Shown: positions 27,191-35,256 of the stretch, piece after piece
Layout: each line of letters begins with the position of its first letter
Numbering within the stretch: the stretch's first letter is position 1
DNA from: Hyphomicrobium_A sp963728165
GTDB taxonomy: Bacteria > Pseudomonadota > Alphaproteobacteria > Rhizobiales > Hyphomicrobiaceae
DNA: 64,000 nt
Assembly (NCBI GenBank): GCA_963728165.1
Contig: CAVSIY010000006.1
Span: 620,001-684,000 of the forward strand
Direction of reading: 5' to 3'
Notes under the pieces: generated by a model
The model's input: only the letters and a program-made list of their open reading frames with translations
Database searches by the model: none
What the model was told of the DNA's origin: nothing
Made by a program: the position numbers and the translations under genes

Positions 27191-29071
27191 TCAATGAATC
27201 TGCTGCCGCGCCCTGGGCCTCGACCGGGGGGCTGGCGCCGCCTCCTCGAACAGCTCGACCAGCTTGTCGGTCATGGCGCCGGCGAGCTCGCCCGGATCGG
27301 TGATCGTGACGGCGCGGCGGTAGTAGCGGGTCACGTCGTGCCCAATGCCGATCGCGATCAGCTCCACCGGCGAGCGGGTCTCGATCTCCTCGATGACTTG
27401 CCGCAAGTGATGCTCCAGATAGCTGCCGGAATTGACCGAGAGCGTCGAGTTGTCGACGGGGGCGCCATCGGAGATCATCATCAGAATGCGGCGCTGTTCC
27501 GGCCGGCCGAGCAGACGCCGGTGCGCCCAGGCGAGCGCCTCGCCGTCGATGTTCTCCTTGAGGAGCCCTTCGCGCATCATCAAGGCCAGCGAGCGCTTGG
27601 CGCGCCGCCATGGCGCGTCCGCGGTCTTGTAGACGATGTGGCGCAAATCGTTGAGGCGCCCCGGTGCCTGCGGCTTGCCCATGGCGAGCCACTGCTCGCG
27701 CGCCTGCCCGCCCTTCCAGGCCCGTGTGGTGAAGCCCAGGATCTCCACCTTCACGCCGCAGCGCTCCAGCGTGCGTGCCAGAATGTCGGCACAGCACGCA
27801 GCGACCATGATCGGACGCCCGCGCATCGAGCCGGAGTTGTCGAGGAGCAGCGTGACGACGGTATCGCGGAATTCGGTTTCGCGCTCGCGCTTGAAGGACA
27901 GCGCGTGCATGGGATCGATGATGATGCGCGGCAGCCGCGCAGCGTCGAGCGTTCCCTCCTCCAGGTCGAAGTCCCAGGCGCGGTTCTGCTGCGCGAGCAG
28001 GCGCCGCTGCAGCCGGTTGGCGAGGCGCGCCACCGCGCTCGATAGAGCCCTCAGCTCGCGGTCGAGATAGGCGCGCAGGCGTTCCAGCTCCTCGGGCGAG
28101 GAGAGCTGCTCGGCGCCGACCTCCTCGTCGAACTCGCGCGTGAAAACTTTGTAGCCGAATGCCTCCGGGCACTCGAGCACGGAGACGTTCGGCCGCCACG
28201 GCTCGGTCGTGTCGATCTGCTCCATGTCGTCGAAGCGGCTCTCGATCTCGTCTGCGCCCGTCGTCTCGGATATGTCTTGCGTGTCCGCCGACTCGCCCTC
28301 GGCTTTGCCTTCCTCGCGCGCCTGGTCGCGACCCTCCTCGCCCTCCTCGGCATTGTCGCCTTCGCTGTCGGCGTCCTGGGCCTCGCTCTCGGACTGGTCG
28401 CCGCTTTCCTCCTGCTCGGCCTCGGCGCTTTCCTCGGTGAGCTCGAGCGCGCGCAACAGATCGCGCACCAGGCGGCCGAAGCTCTCCTGGTCCTCGGCGA
28501 GGGTGTCGAGCCGCTTCAAGACCTTGGCACCGCGCTGCTCGATGGAGGCGCGCCACATGTTGACGAGCGCGTTGGCGGAGGCGGGCGGCGTCAAGCCCGT
28601 CAACCGCTCGCGGATCATCAGGGCGACCGCGTCCTCGAGCGGCGCATCCTCCTTGGACGCGATCTCGGCGTAGCGGCGGTCGGCGTACTTGTCCTCGATG
28701 CGGGCGGTCAGATTGCGGGCCATGCCGGGCATGCGGTTCGCCCCCAGCGCTTCGACGCGCGCGCGCTCGGCCGCCTCGAACACGAGCCGCGCAGGGCCGG
28801 CGACGGGCGCAAGGCGGCTGTGCAGCTTGGCGTCGTGACAGCCGGCGGTCAAAGCGAAGCTGTCGGCCCAGCCGCGGATGACGGCGATCTCCCGCTGCGA
28901 GGGAACGCGCGAAGGCTCAGGCAACTGCACGTGCTTGGGCTCGAGCTCCGGCGCTCCCGGCGCGAAGGCGACCTCGAGATCAGGCTGCCCGGCGATGGCG
29001 CGAACGGTGAGGCCGATGGCGCGTTTCAGCGGCTCCGTCGGCGCTTCCTTCCGCTTGGGACCCGTCGTCAT
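27191..29071 (-). CDS. cobT: Aerobic cobaltochelatase subunit CobT
   Basis: A 626-residue subunit of the ATP-dependent cobaltochelatase that inserts cobalt into hydrogenobyrinic acid a,c-diamide in aerobic cobalamin synthesis. It has an N-terminal helical part, a very acidic low-complexity segment (about residues 200-260), and a C-terminal von Willebrand A domain with the metal-ion motif DNSGSMRGRP. It follows cobS by a few bases, and the two proteins form the AAA+ chaperone-like part of the enzyme. The catalytic subunit cobN is not in the window, which is common in this order, where cobST stand apart. The ATG at 29071 is used; a GTG six bases earlier is possible. Confidence 0.95.
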   Translation of the reverse strand: MTTGPKRKEAPTEPLKRAIGLTVRAIAGQPDLEVAFAPGAPELEPKHVQLPEPSRVPSQREIAVIRGWADSFALTAGCHDAKLHSRLAPVAGPARLVFEAAERARVEALGANRMPGMARNLTARIEDKYADRRYAEIASKEDAPLEDAVALMIRERLTGLTPPASANALVNMWRASIEQRGAKVLKRLDTLAEDQESFGRLVRDLLRALELTEESAEAEQEESGDQSESEAQDADSEGDNAEEGEEGRDQAREEGKAEGESADTQDISETTGADEIESRFDDMEQIDTTEPWRPNVSVLECPEAFGYKVFTREFDEEVGAEQLSSPEELERLRAYLDRELRALSSAVARLANRLQRRLLAQQNRAWDFDLEEGTLDAARLPRIIIDPMHALSFKRERETEFRDTVVTLLLDNSGSMRGRPIMVAACCADILARTLERCGVKVEILGFTTRAWKGGQAREQWLAMGKPQAPGRLNDLRHIVYKTADAPWRRAKRSLALMMREGLLKENIDGEALAWAHRRLLGRPEQRRILMMISDGAPVDNSTLSVNSGSYLEHHLRQVIEEIETRSPVELIAIGIGHDVTRYYRRAVTITDPGELAGAMTDKLVELFEEAAPAPRSRPRARQQIH

Positions 29072-29078
29072 GGCCACG

Positions 29079-30083
29079 TCAGCTCAGCGCGACGTTGGCC
29101 GCACTCTCGGGCAGCTCCTCGCCGAAGCAGCGCTGGTAGAACTCGGCGACCATGGGGCGCTCGAGCTCGTCGCACTTGTTGAGGAAGGTCAAGCGAAACG
29201 CAAAGCCGATGTCGCCGAAGATCTCGGCGTTCTCCGCCCACATCATCACGGTGCGCGGGCTCATCACGGTGGAGAGATCTCCATTGATGAAGGCCGAGCG
29301 GGTCAAGTCGGCGACGCGCACCATGTGCGAGACCGCCTTGCGCTTGGCCTCGCTCTTGGCGAACGACTTGACCTTCGAAAGGACGATCTTCGCCTCGTCG
29401 TCGTGCGGAAGGTAGTTCAGCGTCGCCACGACCGACCAGCGGTCCATCTGGCCCTGATTGATCTGCTGCGTGCCGTGATAGAGGCCGGAGGTGTCGCCGA
29501 GCCCGATGGTGTTCGTCGTCGCAAACAGCCGGAAGGCGGGATGCGGGCGGATCACCTTCGACTGGTCGAGCAGCGTGAGCTTGCCGGAAACCTCCAATAC
29601 GCGCTGGATGACAAACATGACGTCGGGACGGCCGGCATCGTACTCGTCGAACACGAGCGCGGTATTGGATTGCAGCGCGTAGGGCAGGATGCCCTCGCGA
29701 AACTCGGTCACCTGCAAGCCGTCCTTCAACACGATGGCGTCCTTGCCGATGAGATCGATGCGGCTGATGTGGCTGTCGAGATTGACGCGGATGCACGGCC
29801 AGTTGAGCCGCGACGCCACCTGCTCGATGTGCGTCGACTTGCCGGTGCCGTGGTAGCCCTGGATCATCACGCGGCGGTTGTGCTTGAAGCCGGCGAGGAT
29901 GGCGAGCGTCACCTCGCGATTGAACAGGTAATCGGGATCGACGTCGGGCACGTGCTCGTCCGCCTTGGAGTAGGCCGGCACCTCCAGATCGCTGTCGATG
30001 CCGAAGACTTGGCGCACCGACAGCTTCATGTCGGGGAGGCCGGGCGGCTTGGCTTCAGCCGCCATGGGGGATTGCGCACGCAT
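29079..30083 (-). CDS. cobS: Aerobic cobaltochelatase subunit CobS
   Basis: A 334-residue AAA+ ATPase with Walker A GYHGTGKST (about residues 75-83), Walker B ALVFDEYDAG, and sensor-type ATTNTIGLGDTSG. It has the characteristic N-terminal segment VRQVFGIDSDLEVPAYS. With CobT it powers cobalt insertion by CobN. It is first in the pair cobS-cobT on the minus strand and is preceded by a J-domain gene, an arrangement conserved in Hyphomicrobiales. Confidence 0.95.
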   Translation of the reverse strand: MRAQSPMAAEAKPPGLPDMKLSVRQVFGIDSDLEVPAYSKADEHVPDVDPDYLFNREVTLAILAGFKHNRRVMIQGYHGTGKSTHIEQVASRLNWPCIRVNLDSHISRIDLIGKDAIVLKDGLQVTEFREGILPYALQSNTALVFDEYDAGRPDVMFVIQRVLEVSGKLTLLDQSKVIRPHPAFRLFATTNTIGLGDTSGLYHGTQQINQGQMDRWSVVATLNYLPHDDEAKIVLSKVKSFAKSEAKRKAVSHMVRVADLTRSAFINGDLSTVMSPRTVMMWAENAEIFGDIGFAFRLTFLNKCDELERPMVAEFYQRCFGEELPESAANVALS

Positions 30084-30140
30084 CGTGCCGGGGTCCTCGA
30101 AGTTGGACGAAAGTCCGGGGATCGCGAGGCCGTCCGCTCT

Positions 30141-30783
30141 TCAGACCAGCCCCGCCTGCTTCAGATAGTTATAGGCTTGGATAATCTCACGCAACTTGTC
30201 GCCGGAGCGCGCATCGCCGCCGTTGGCATCGGGGTGATAAATCTTAACAAGCTCCTTAAAGCGCGCCTTGATCTCGATACGAGTGGCGCTTCCGGAGAGG
30301 TTGAGCGTCTGCAACGACTTCTTCTCCAGCGGCTTCAGCTGCCGCCGGCTCTCGACGGGCGCCTCGCGCGCGGCCCGCGCACGCCATGCAAAGAAGCCAT
30401 GCGGGTCGAGCGCGCGCCATCCAAAAGGGCGACCGCCGTTCTCGGCGCGGGCGTCCTTGCCAGCCCCAGCGCTCGGCGCCGCGGAATTGACGCCCACCTT
30501 CCAGGTCGGCCGGTGACCGGTGAGCGCGTCCTTCTGGAATTCCACGACCTCCGCGTCGTTCATGCCCTCGAAGTAATTGTAGGAGGCGTTGTACTGGCGG
30601 ACGTGGTCGAGGCAGAAGAGATAGTACTGACCGTCGCGCCCCCGCCCCCTCGGCGCCTTGTGGAGACCGGGATTGGAGCAGCCCTTCCACTGGCAGCAGG
30701 GATGCTCCTCGCGAACGGGCGCCTCCCGCTCACGCTTGGACGCGACACGGATGCTGTCGAAATATTTGGAGTTCGAGCTTCAT
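30141..30783 (-). CDS. J-domain (DnaJ-like) protein with N-terminal zinc-finger-like motif, frameshift at the start
   Basis: About 213 residues. The C-terminal 60 residues are a J domain in degenerate order (LNLSGSATRIEIKARFKELVKIYHPDANGGD) with an intact HPD motif. The N-terminal part has a cysteine/histidine pattern (HPCCQWKGCSNPG...LFCLDHVRQYN) that may bind zinc. The ATG at 30783 is out of frame with the body by one base. Removing one base near 30770 gives MKLDSKYFD..., the usual start of this family. In-frame, no other start codon exists before residue 74. A co-chaperone role for Hsp70 is inferred. Its neighbours are bolA (divergent) and cobS. Confidence 0.8.
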
Positions 30784-30878
30784 CGATAGAAGTATGATCT
30801 GACCTCAAGCGCCGCACAAGCTGATCCAGTGCATGGCGCAGCAAGTCAGTCTTTCACAAGCAAATGAGGCGACAATTA

Positions 30879-31154
30879 ATGAACCTCGAGACGCGGATGC
30901 GTGAGAAGCTCATGATCGGTCTGCGACCCAGTCGGTTGGATCTGGTCAATGAGTTGCACCTTCACGCAGGACACCAGAACTCGCCCGGAACGAACGAGAG
31001 CCATTTCCGGGTGCTGATCGTGTCGGATGCCTTCACCGGCAAGTCGCGAGTGGAGCGCCACCGAGCAGTCAACGATCTGTTGAGTGATGAGCTGAAAGAT
31101 GGGGTGCACGCGCTGGCGATCAAGGCCTGCGCGCCGGGCGAATCAATCGCTTGA
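30879..31154 (+). CDS. bolA: BolA family protein
   Basis: A 91-residue protein with the BolA fold: N-terminal helix (MNLETRMREKL), the strand LHLHAGHQNSPGTNESHFRVLIVSDAF, then RVERHRAVNDLLSDEL ending near a conserved HALAIKA. BolA proteins partner with monothiol glutaredoxins in iron-sulfur cluster handling and influence cell shape genes. The ATG at 30879 is favoured by GAGGC at 30866-30870; an ATG at 30864 is the alternative. It is divergent from the J-domain gene. Confidence 0.9.
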   Translation: MNLETRMREKLMIGLRPSRLDLVNELHLHAGHQNSPGTNESHFRVLIVSDAFTGKSRVERHRAVNDLLSDELKDGVHALAIKACAPGESIA

Positions 31155-31162
31155 GGCAACCT

Positions 31163-31201
31163 TGCAAGAACGGCTTGCAAGAAAGGCTCGCAAGAAAGGC
31201 C
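31163..31201. repeat. Three tandem 13-bp repeats after bolA
   Basis: Three adjacent copies of TGCAAGAAAGGCT-like sequence at 31163-31175, 31176-31188 and 31189-31201. Copies differ from one another at one to three positions. They begin a few bases after the bolA stop and run into a terminator-like hairpin. No function is evident; replication slippage is the simplest origin. Confidence 0.7.
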
Positions 31202-31203
31202 CC

Positions 31204-31246
31204 GCCCCGCTGACCGCCTGCGGCGATCGGCGAAGCGGGGCTTCGT
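31204..31246 (+). terminator. Probable terminator of bolA
   Basis: GCCCCGC (31204-31210) pairs with GCGGGGC (31235-31241), with a smaller inner pairing CGCC/GGCG. TTCGTT follows. The T tract is short, so termination may be partial. Confidence 0.45.
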
Positions 31247-31278
31247 TCCGCCACGATTGCTCGTGACGGCGGGGGACC

Positions 31279-31525
31279 TTACCAGCCCCAGCGGTGGCAC
31301 CTGCGATGGCAGAATTCTGCGGGCACCGCCTGTCCGCCACATGCAGCGGCGGAAGCAGCTGTGACGATGGCGCCAGCCTGCCTTCTCGATCTGGCTCGAG
31401 GACTGGGCCGTCGCGGTCAGCTTGCCCAGGATGCCGGCGTTTGCCGGTGCGGCCTGGACCGAACCTGCGGCGAGAACGCAGGCGAGAGCGCCGGCTACGA
31501 CGGTCAACGGAACTGCTCGATTCAT
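31279..31525 (-). CDS. Small exported Cys/His-rich protein, one frameshift
   Basis: About 81 residues if one extra base near 31308 is removed. It has a signal peptide (MNRAVPLTVVAGALACVLAAGSVQA) and a basic tail WRHRHSCFRRCMWRTGGARR that, after the correction, ends FCHRRCHRWGW. Without the correction the frame runs on into unrelated sequence for over 100 residues. Short secreted proteins with spaced Cys/His pairs ending in aromatic residues are seen in related genomes and remain uncharacterised. The function is unknown; metal binding is possible. Confidence 0.5.
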
Positions 31526-31683
31526 CTCGATTCCTTCCCTTCTGATCGGTGCCTCGGCTGCCGCGCGGCAAACGGCGGGACAGCCGCAGCACAAGCTCGC
31601 ATCTCTCCGATGTGATCCGCGCCGAAGTTTGGAAAATTCGCCTGAACCTAGCCTGAACAGCAAGGGTGCGCGGGAGCACGGCC

Positions 31684-33004
31684 TCAGGCCGAGGCGGGCG
31701 GCTCCGCGGCCCCGGCCTGCCGGCTCCGCTCAGCGACCTTGGCCACGGGGCTGATGCGCAGCGCCGTGATCTTGTTGCGGGTCTTGCGCAGGACCTCGAA
31801 GCGGTAACCGTAGAACGTGAACACCTGGCCGGGCTCGGGGATCGTTTGCGCCTCGTGGATGACAAGGCCGGCAATCGTCGTCGCCTCCTCGTCCGGCAGG
31901 TTCCAATTCATATGGCGGTTGAGGTCGCGGATGGCGACGGTGCCGTCGACGTTGACCGTGCCGTCGGGCTGCGGGCGGATCGCCGCCTCTTGCGTGTCGT
32001 GCTCGTCGGCGATCTGGCCGACGATCTCCTCTAAAATGTCCTCGAGCGTGATGAGGCCCTGCACCTCGCCGTACTCGTCGACGACGAGCGCCATCTGCGC
32101 CTTCTTCTTCAGGAACTGATTGAGCTGGTCCTTGAGCGCGGTGGTGTCGGGGACGAACCACGGCTCCACCGCAAAGCTCATGATGTCGAGCTTGCTCACG
32201 TCCCAGCCGGCGCGGCCGAGCGCCGATAAGAGATCCTTGGTGTGCAGCACGCCGATGATGTTCTCGGGCTCGTCCTTCCAGATGGGCACCCGCGTATATT
32301 GCGAGCGCAACAGGTCGTCGATGATGTTCTGGGGCGAATCGTCGGCGTTGAGGGTCTCCATCTTCGTGCGATGCACCATGATGTCGGCCACCTGCAGATC
32401 GCGCAGGTCGAGCACGCCGCCGAGCATGTCGGCATCGTGGCGCGCGACCGTACCCTCCTTGGTCTGCAATTCGATGGTGCCGCGGATCTCCTCGTGCGCG
32501 GCGAGGATGTTGGCTGCGTCGTCGGCCTTGGTCGGCGTGAGCTTCAAGAGCTGCCGCACGATGAACTGAATCGCGACGGTGACGGGATAGAGAACGAGGA
32601 TGGCCGCCCGCATCATCGGCGCTATCAGCAGCGCGACCCGATCGGAATAGGCAAGCGGCATAGGTCTTCGGCAGCACCGCCGCGAACACGACGATCAGAA
32701 ACGTCATGATCGCCGTGGCGTAGACGACGCCAACCTCGCCGATGAGCACGATGCCGAGGCCCGAGGCCAGCGCCGAGGCCAGAACGTCGACGAGCGTATT
32801 GCCGATCAGAATGGTGCCGATCATCTTTTCCGGCGACCGCAGGATGCGGTTGACCAGCGCCGCCTTGACGTTGCCGTCTTGCTCGAGCGCGTGCATGCGC
32901 GCGCGCGACGCCGCGGTGAGCGCGGTCTCGCTTACGTTGAAGAAGGCCGACAGCGCGATGAGCACGACGATGGCGGCGAGGATGAGGGCGATCTCCAGAG
33001 ACAT
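31684..33004 (-). CDS. CNNM/CorC-type membrane protein (HlyC/CorC family), one frameshift
   Basis: About 439 residues after joining two frames. The first frame gives the CNNM transmembrane domain (four hydrophobic segments; FNVSETALTAASRARMHALEQDG) and breaks at LPKTYA near 32655. One base later the second frame continues LAYSDRVALLIAPMM. It then gives two CBS domains (ADIMVHRTKMETLNADD and a second copy near VPDTTALKDQLNQFL) and a C-terminal CorC/HlyC transporter-associated domain. Proteins of this type are linked to magnesium/cobalt efflux or membrane homeostasis; the exact ion is unknown. It is downstream of aroB on the same strand, as in many relatives. Confidence 0.88.
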
Positions 33005-33124
33005 GGTTGTATGAGCGCCTCGTGCTGATGAGCTGCGATGGCTTGCGGGCAGGTCCGCTGCGCCAACAGCGGCGCGCGACCGGGAAAGGGGCGCAAGATT
33101 AGCACAGTTGCCGATTGCGGAAGG

Positions 33125-34285
33125 TTAGCGGCCCAAAGGCTCGGCGATCTCGCGCGAAAGAAAGTCGCGAACGCGCTCCGGCGCCACGTCGTGCGCCACA
33201 TAAGCCTCTCCGATGGCGCGCGCCAGAATGAAGGTCAGCTGGCCGCGGCGCACCTTCTTGTCCTGCCCCATGAGGCGCATCAGAGCCGGCACGTCCGGCT
33301 TCGCACCGGGAATATCGGCGATGCGGGTGGGCAGGCCCACGGCCGCAAAGTGCGCGGCGACCTTCTCAGCTGTGCCGGGTGCGCAGTGGCCCAGCGCCTC
33401 GGAGAAGCGGAACGCTTGGGCCATGCCGATGGCGATCGCCTCGCCGTGCAAGAGCCGGTCGGAGTATCCGCACCAGGCCTCGAGCGCATGCCCGAACGTG
33501 TGCCCGAGATTGAGCAGCGCCCGCTCGCCCTGCTCGGTCTCGTCACGCCCGACGATCCCCGCCTTGGCCGTGACGCTCGTCTCGATGGCGCGCGCCAAAG
33601 CCTCGGCCTCGAACGCGAAGACTGCTTTCCAATTCTCTTCGAGCCAGGCGAAGAAGGCGGCGTCGCCGAGAAGACCGTACTTGGCCACCTCGGCGTAGCC
33701 GGCGCGCATCTCGCGCGCGGGCAACGTTCGCAGCGTGTCGGTGTCGGCGATGACGAGGCTCGGCTGATGAAAGGCGCCGATCAGGTTCTTGCCCTGGGCC
33801 ATGTCGATGCCGGTCTTGCCGCCGACCGAGGAATCGACCTGGGCGAGCAGGGTGGTCGGGATCTGCACGAAGCGCACGCCGCGGCGCAGGATAGCCGCGG
33901 CAAAGCCGGCGAGGTCGCCGATGACGCCGCCGCCGAGGGCGACGACGAGATCGCCCCGCTCGATCTCGAGCTCCAACAGGCGCTCGCACAGCGACGCAAG
34001 CTCGGCGAAGCACTTCGTCGCCTCTCCGGGCTTCAGAACGATGGTGCCCGCATGCAGGTCGTCCCGCTTGAGCGCAGCCTCGAGGGCGGGGAGATGCCGG
34101 TGCGCGACGTTCTCGTCCGTCACAACGGCGCACTTTGCGGCCCCCAGCCGCGCCACCGTGAGTGCAGCGGATTGGCCCAGGAGACCAGGACCGATGAGGA
34201 CGTCATAGGACCGCGCCCCCAACGGCACCATCACGGTGCGGGCGGTATCACGAAGAGAGGTCTGGCTTTCGGCGCCGTCGCTCAT
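33125..34285 (-). CDS. aroB: 3-dehydroquinate synthase
   Basis: Second enzyme of the shikimate pathway, converting DAHP to 3-dehydroquinate with NAD and a divalent metal. The 386-residue protein has the NAD-binding glycine motif LVVALGGGVIGDLAGFAAA, IPTTLLAQVDSSVGGKTGID, and the metal ligands in HGEAIAIGM and NLGHTFGHALEAW. The start at 34285 overlaps the aroK stop (ATGA), so the genes are translationally coupled. A longer open frame upstream is only an extension across aroK in another frame. Confidence 0.95.
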   Translation of the reverse strand: MSDGAESQTSLRDTARTVMVPLGARSYDVLIGPGLLGQSAALTVARLGAAKCAVVTDENVAHRHLPALEAALKRDDLHAGTIVLKPGEATKCFAELASLCERLLELEIERGDLVVALGGGVIGDLAGFAAAILRRGVRFVQIPTTLLAQVDSSVGGKTGIDMAQGKNLIGAFHQPSLVIADTDTLRTLPAREMRAGYAEVAKYGLLGDAAFFAWLEENWKAVFAFEAEALARAIETSVTAKAGIVGRDETEQGERALLNLGHTFGHALEAWCGYSDRLLHGEAIAIGMAQAFRFSEALGHCAPGTAEKVAAHFAAVGLPTRIADIPGAKPDVPALMRLMGQDKKVRRGQLTFILARAIGEAYVAHDVAPERVRDFLSREIAEPLGR

Positions 34286-34866
34286 TGCGAGCCCTCGGGC
34301 AACGGGGTTACGTGCAAGGTCTCCGTCAGCCGCTCCAGGATCTCGTTGACGATCACCTCGTGCGGCACGTCGCGGCTTTCCACCGTGATGTCGGCTAACG
34401 CATAGACAGGATAGCGGGTCTCGATGAGGTTGCGCATCACCACCTCGGGATCCCCGGCCTTCAAGAGCGGACGGTTCGAGCGCTTGGAAACGCGGCGCAC
34501 GAGCAGCGCCAGCTCGGCCTTCAGCCACACCGAGACGCCGCTTTGCGCAATGGCGGCGCGCGTCTCGGCATTCATGAAGGCACCGCCCCCCGTCGCCAAC
34601 ACCTGCTGGCCCGAGCGCAAGAGGCGGGCCAGCACCTTGCGCTCGCCGTCGCGGAAATACGGCTCGCCGTGCTCGGTAAAGATGTCCTCTATCGACTTTC
34701 CAGCCGCTTTCTCGATCTCCTCGTCGGCGTCGACGAAGGGCAGCCCCAGCCGCGTGCCAAGCCGGCGGCCGACCGCCGATTTGCCGCAGCCCATCAGGCC
34801 GACCATGACGATAGATCTTTCGCCAAGAGCCGCTTTGATCGCATGCAGCGATTGGACCTCGCCCAT
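34282..34866 (-). CDS. aroK: Shikimate kinase
   Basis: Phosphorylates shikimate to shikimate 3-phosphate. The 194-residue protein has Walker A GLMGCGKSAVG, the shikimate-binding aspartate in DADEEIEKAAG, arginine in YFRDGERKVL, and the glycine loop LATGGGAF. ATG 34866 is preferred over an upstream TTG at 34899. It is the first gene of aroK-aroB and is transcribed away from the xerD cluster. Confidence 0.95.
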   Translation of the reverse strand: MGEVQSLHAIKAALGERSIVMVGLMGCGKSAVGRRLGTRLGLPFVDADEEIEKAAGKSIEDIFTEHGEPYFRDGERKVLARLLRSGQQVLATGGGAFMNAETRAAIAQSGVSVWLKAELALLVRRVSKRSNRPLLKAGDPEVVMRNLIETRYPVYALADITVESRDVPHEVIVNEILERLTETLHVTPLPEGSQ

Positions 34867-35099
34867 TTTTCCGTACTCTTCCGATCGAGCCCGAATCAAA
34901 TAATGACCGGGTTAGCCGGCACGCTCGGCCCCTCGTCGCACCACCGTGGCCACTCGGGAACGTGGCCGCACGCGCCGAGGCCATGGGCACCGCAATGAAG
35001 GGCGCTACCAGGGCCGCCTACTTTGGATTATGGCCGAGTGCAAGTCATAATGGCGCCAACTTGGAAAGAGATTTAAGCTTCGGGGACGGGATAGCGAAA

Positions 35100-35246
35100 A
35101 TGCCGAGCCTGTTTCGGTTTCTTGTGGTCGTTGGCACCATTGGCGCCATCATCACGGGCACTCTGTACATCCTTGCCAACAAGTTCGAGCCCAAGACGCA
35201 TACGGTCACCAAACCGGTTCCGGGCGTCAAGGTGCGAACAGAGTGA
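35100..35246 (+). CDS. Small single-span membrane protein
   Basis: A 48-residue protein with one hydrophobic helix (FRFLVVVGTIGAIITGTLYILA) and a short polar C-terminus (KFEPKTHTVTKPVPG). Similar tiny proteins next to xerD or aroK are common in Hyphomicrobiales; databases sometimes call them histidine kinase, which this sequence does not support. It is followed 10 bases later by a large exported protein gene in the same direction. The function is unknown. Confidence 0.6.
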   Translation: MPSLFRFLVVVGTIGAIITGTLYILANKFEPKTHTVTKPVPGVKVRTE

Positions 35247-35256
35247 CCTCATCGCC

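Noticed and set aside
30256..30690. Alternative minus-strand frame over the J-domain gene
   Set aside because: Out of frame with the zinc-finger-like and J-domain parts; composition is arginine-rich noise.
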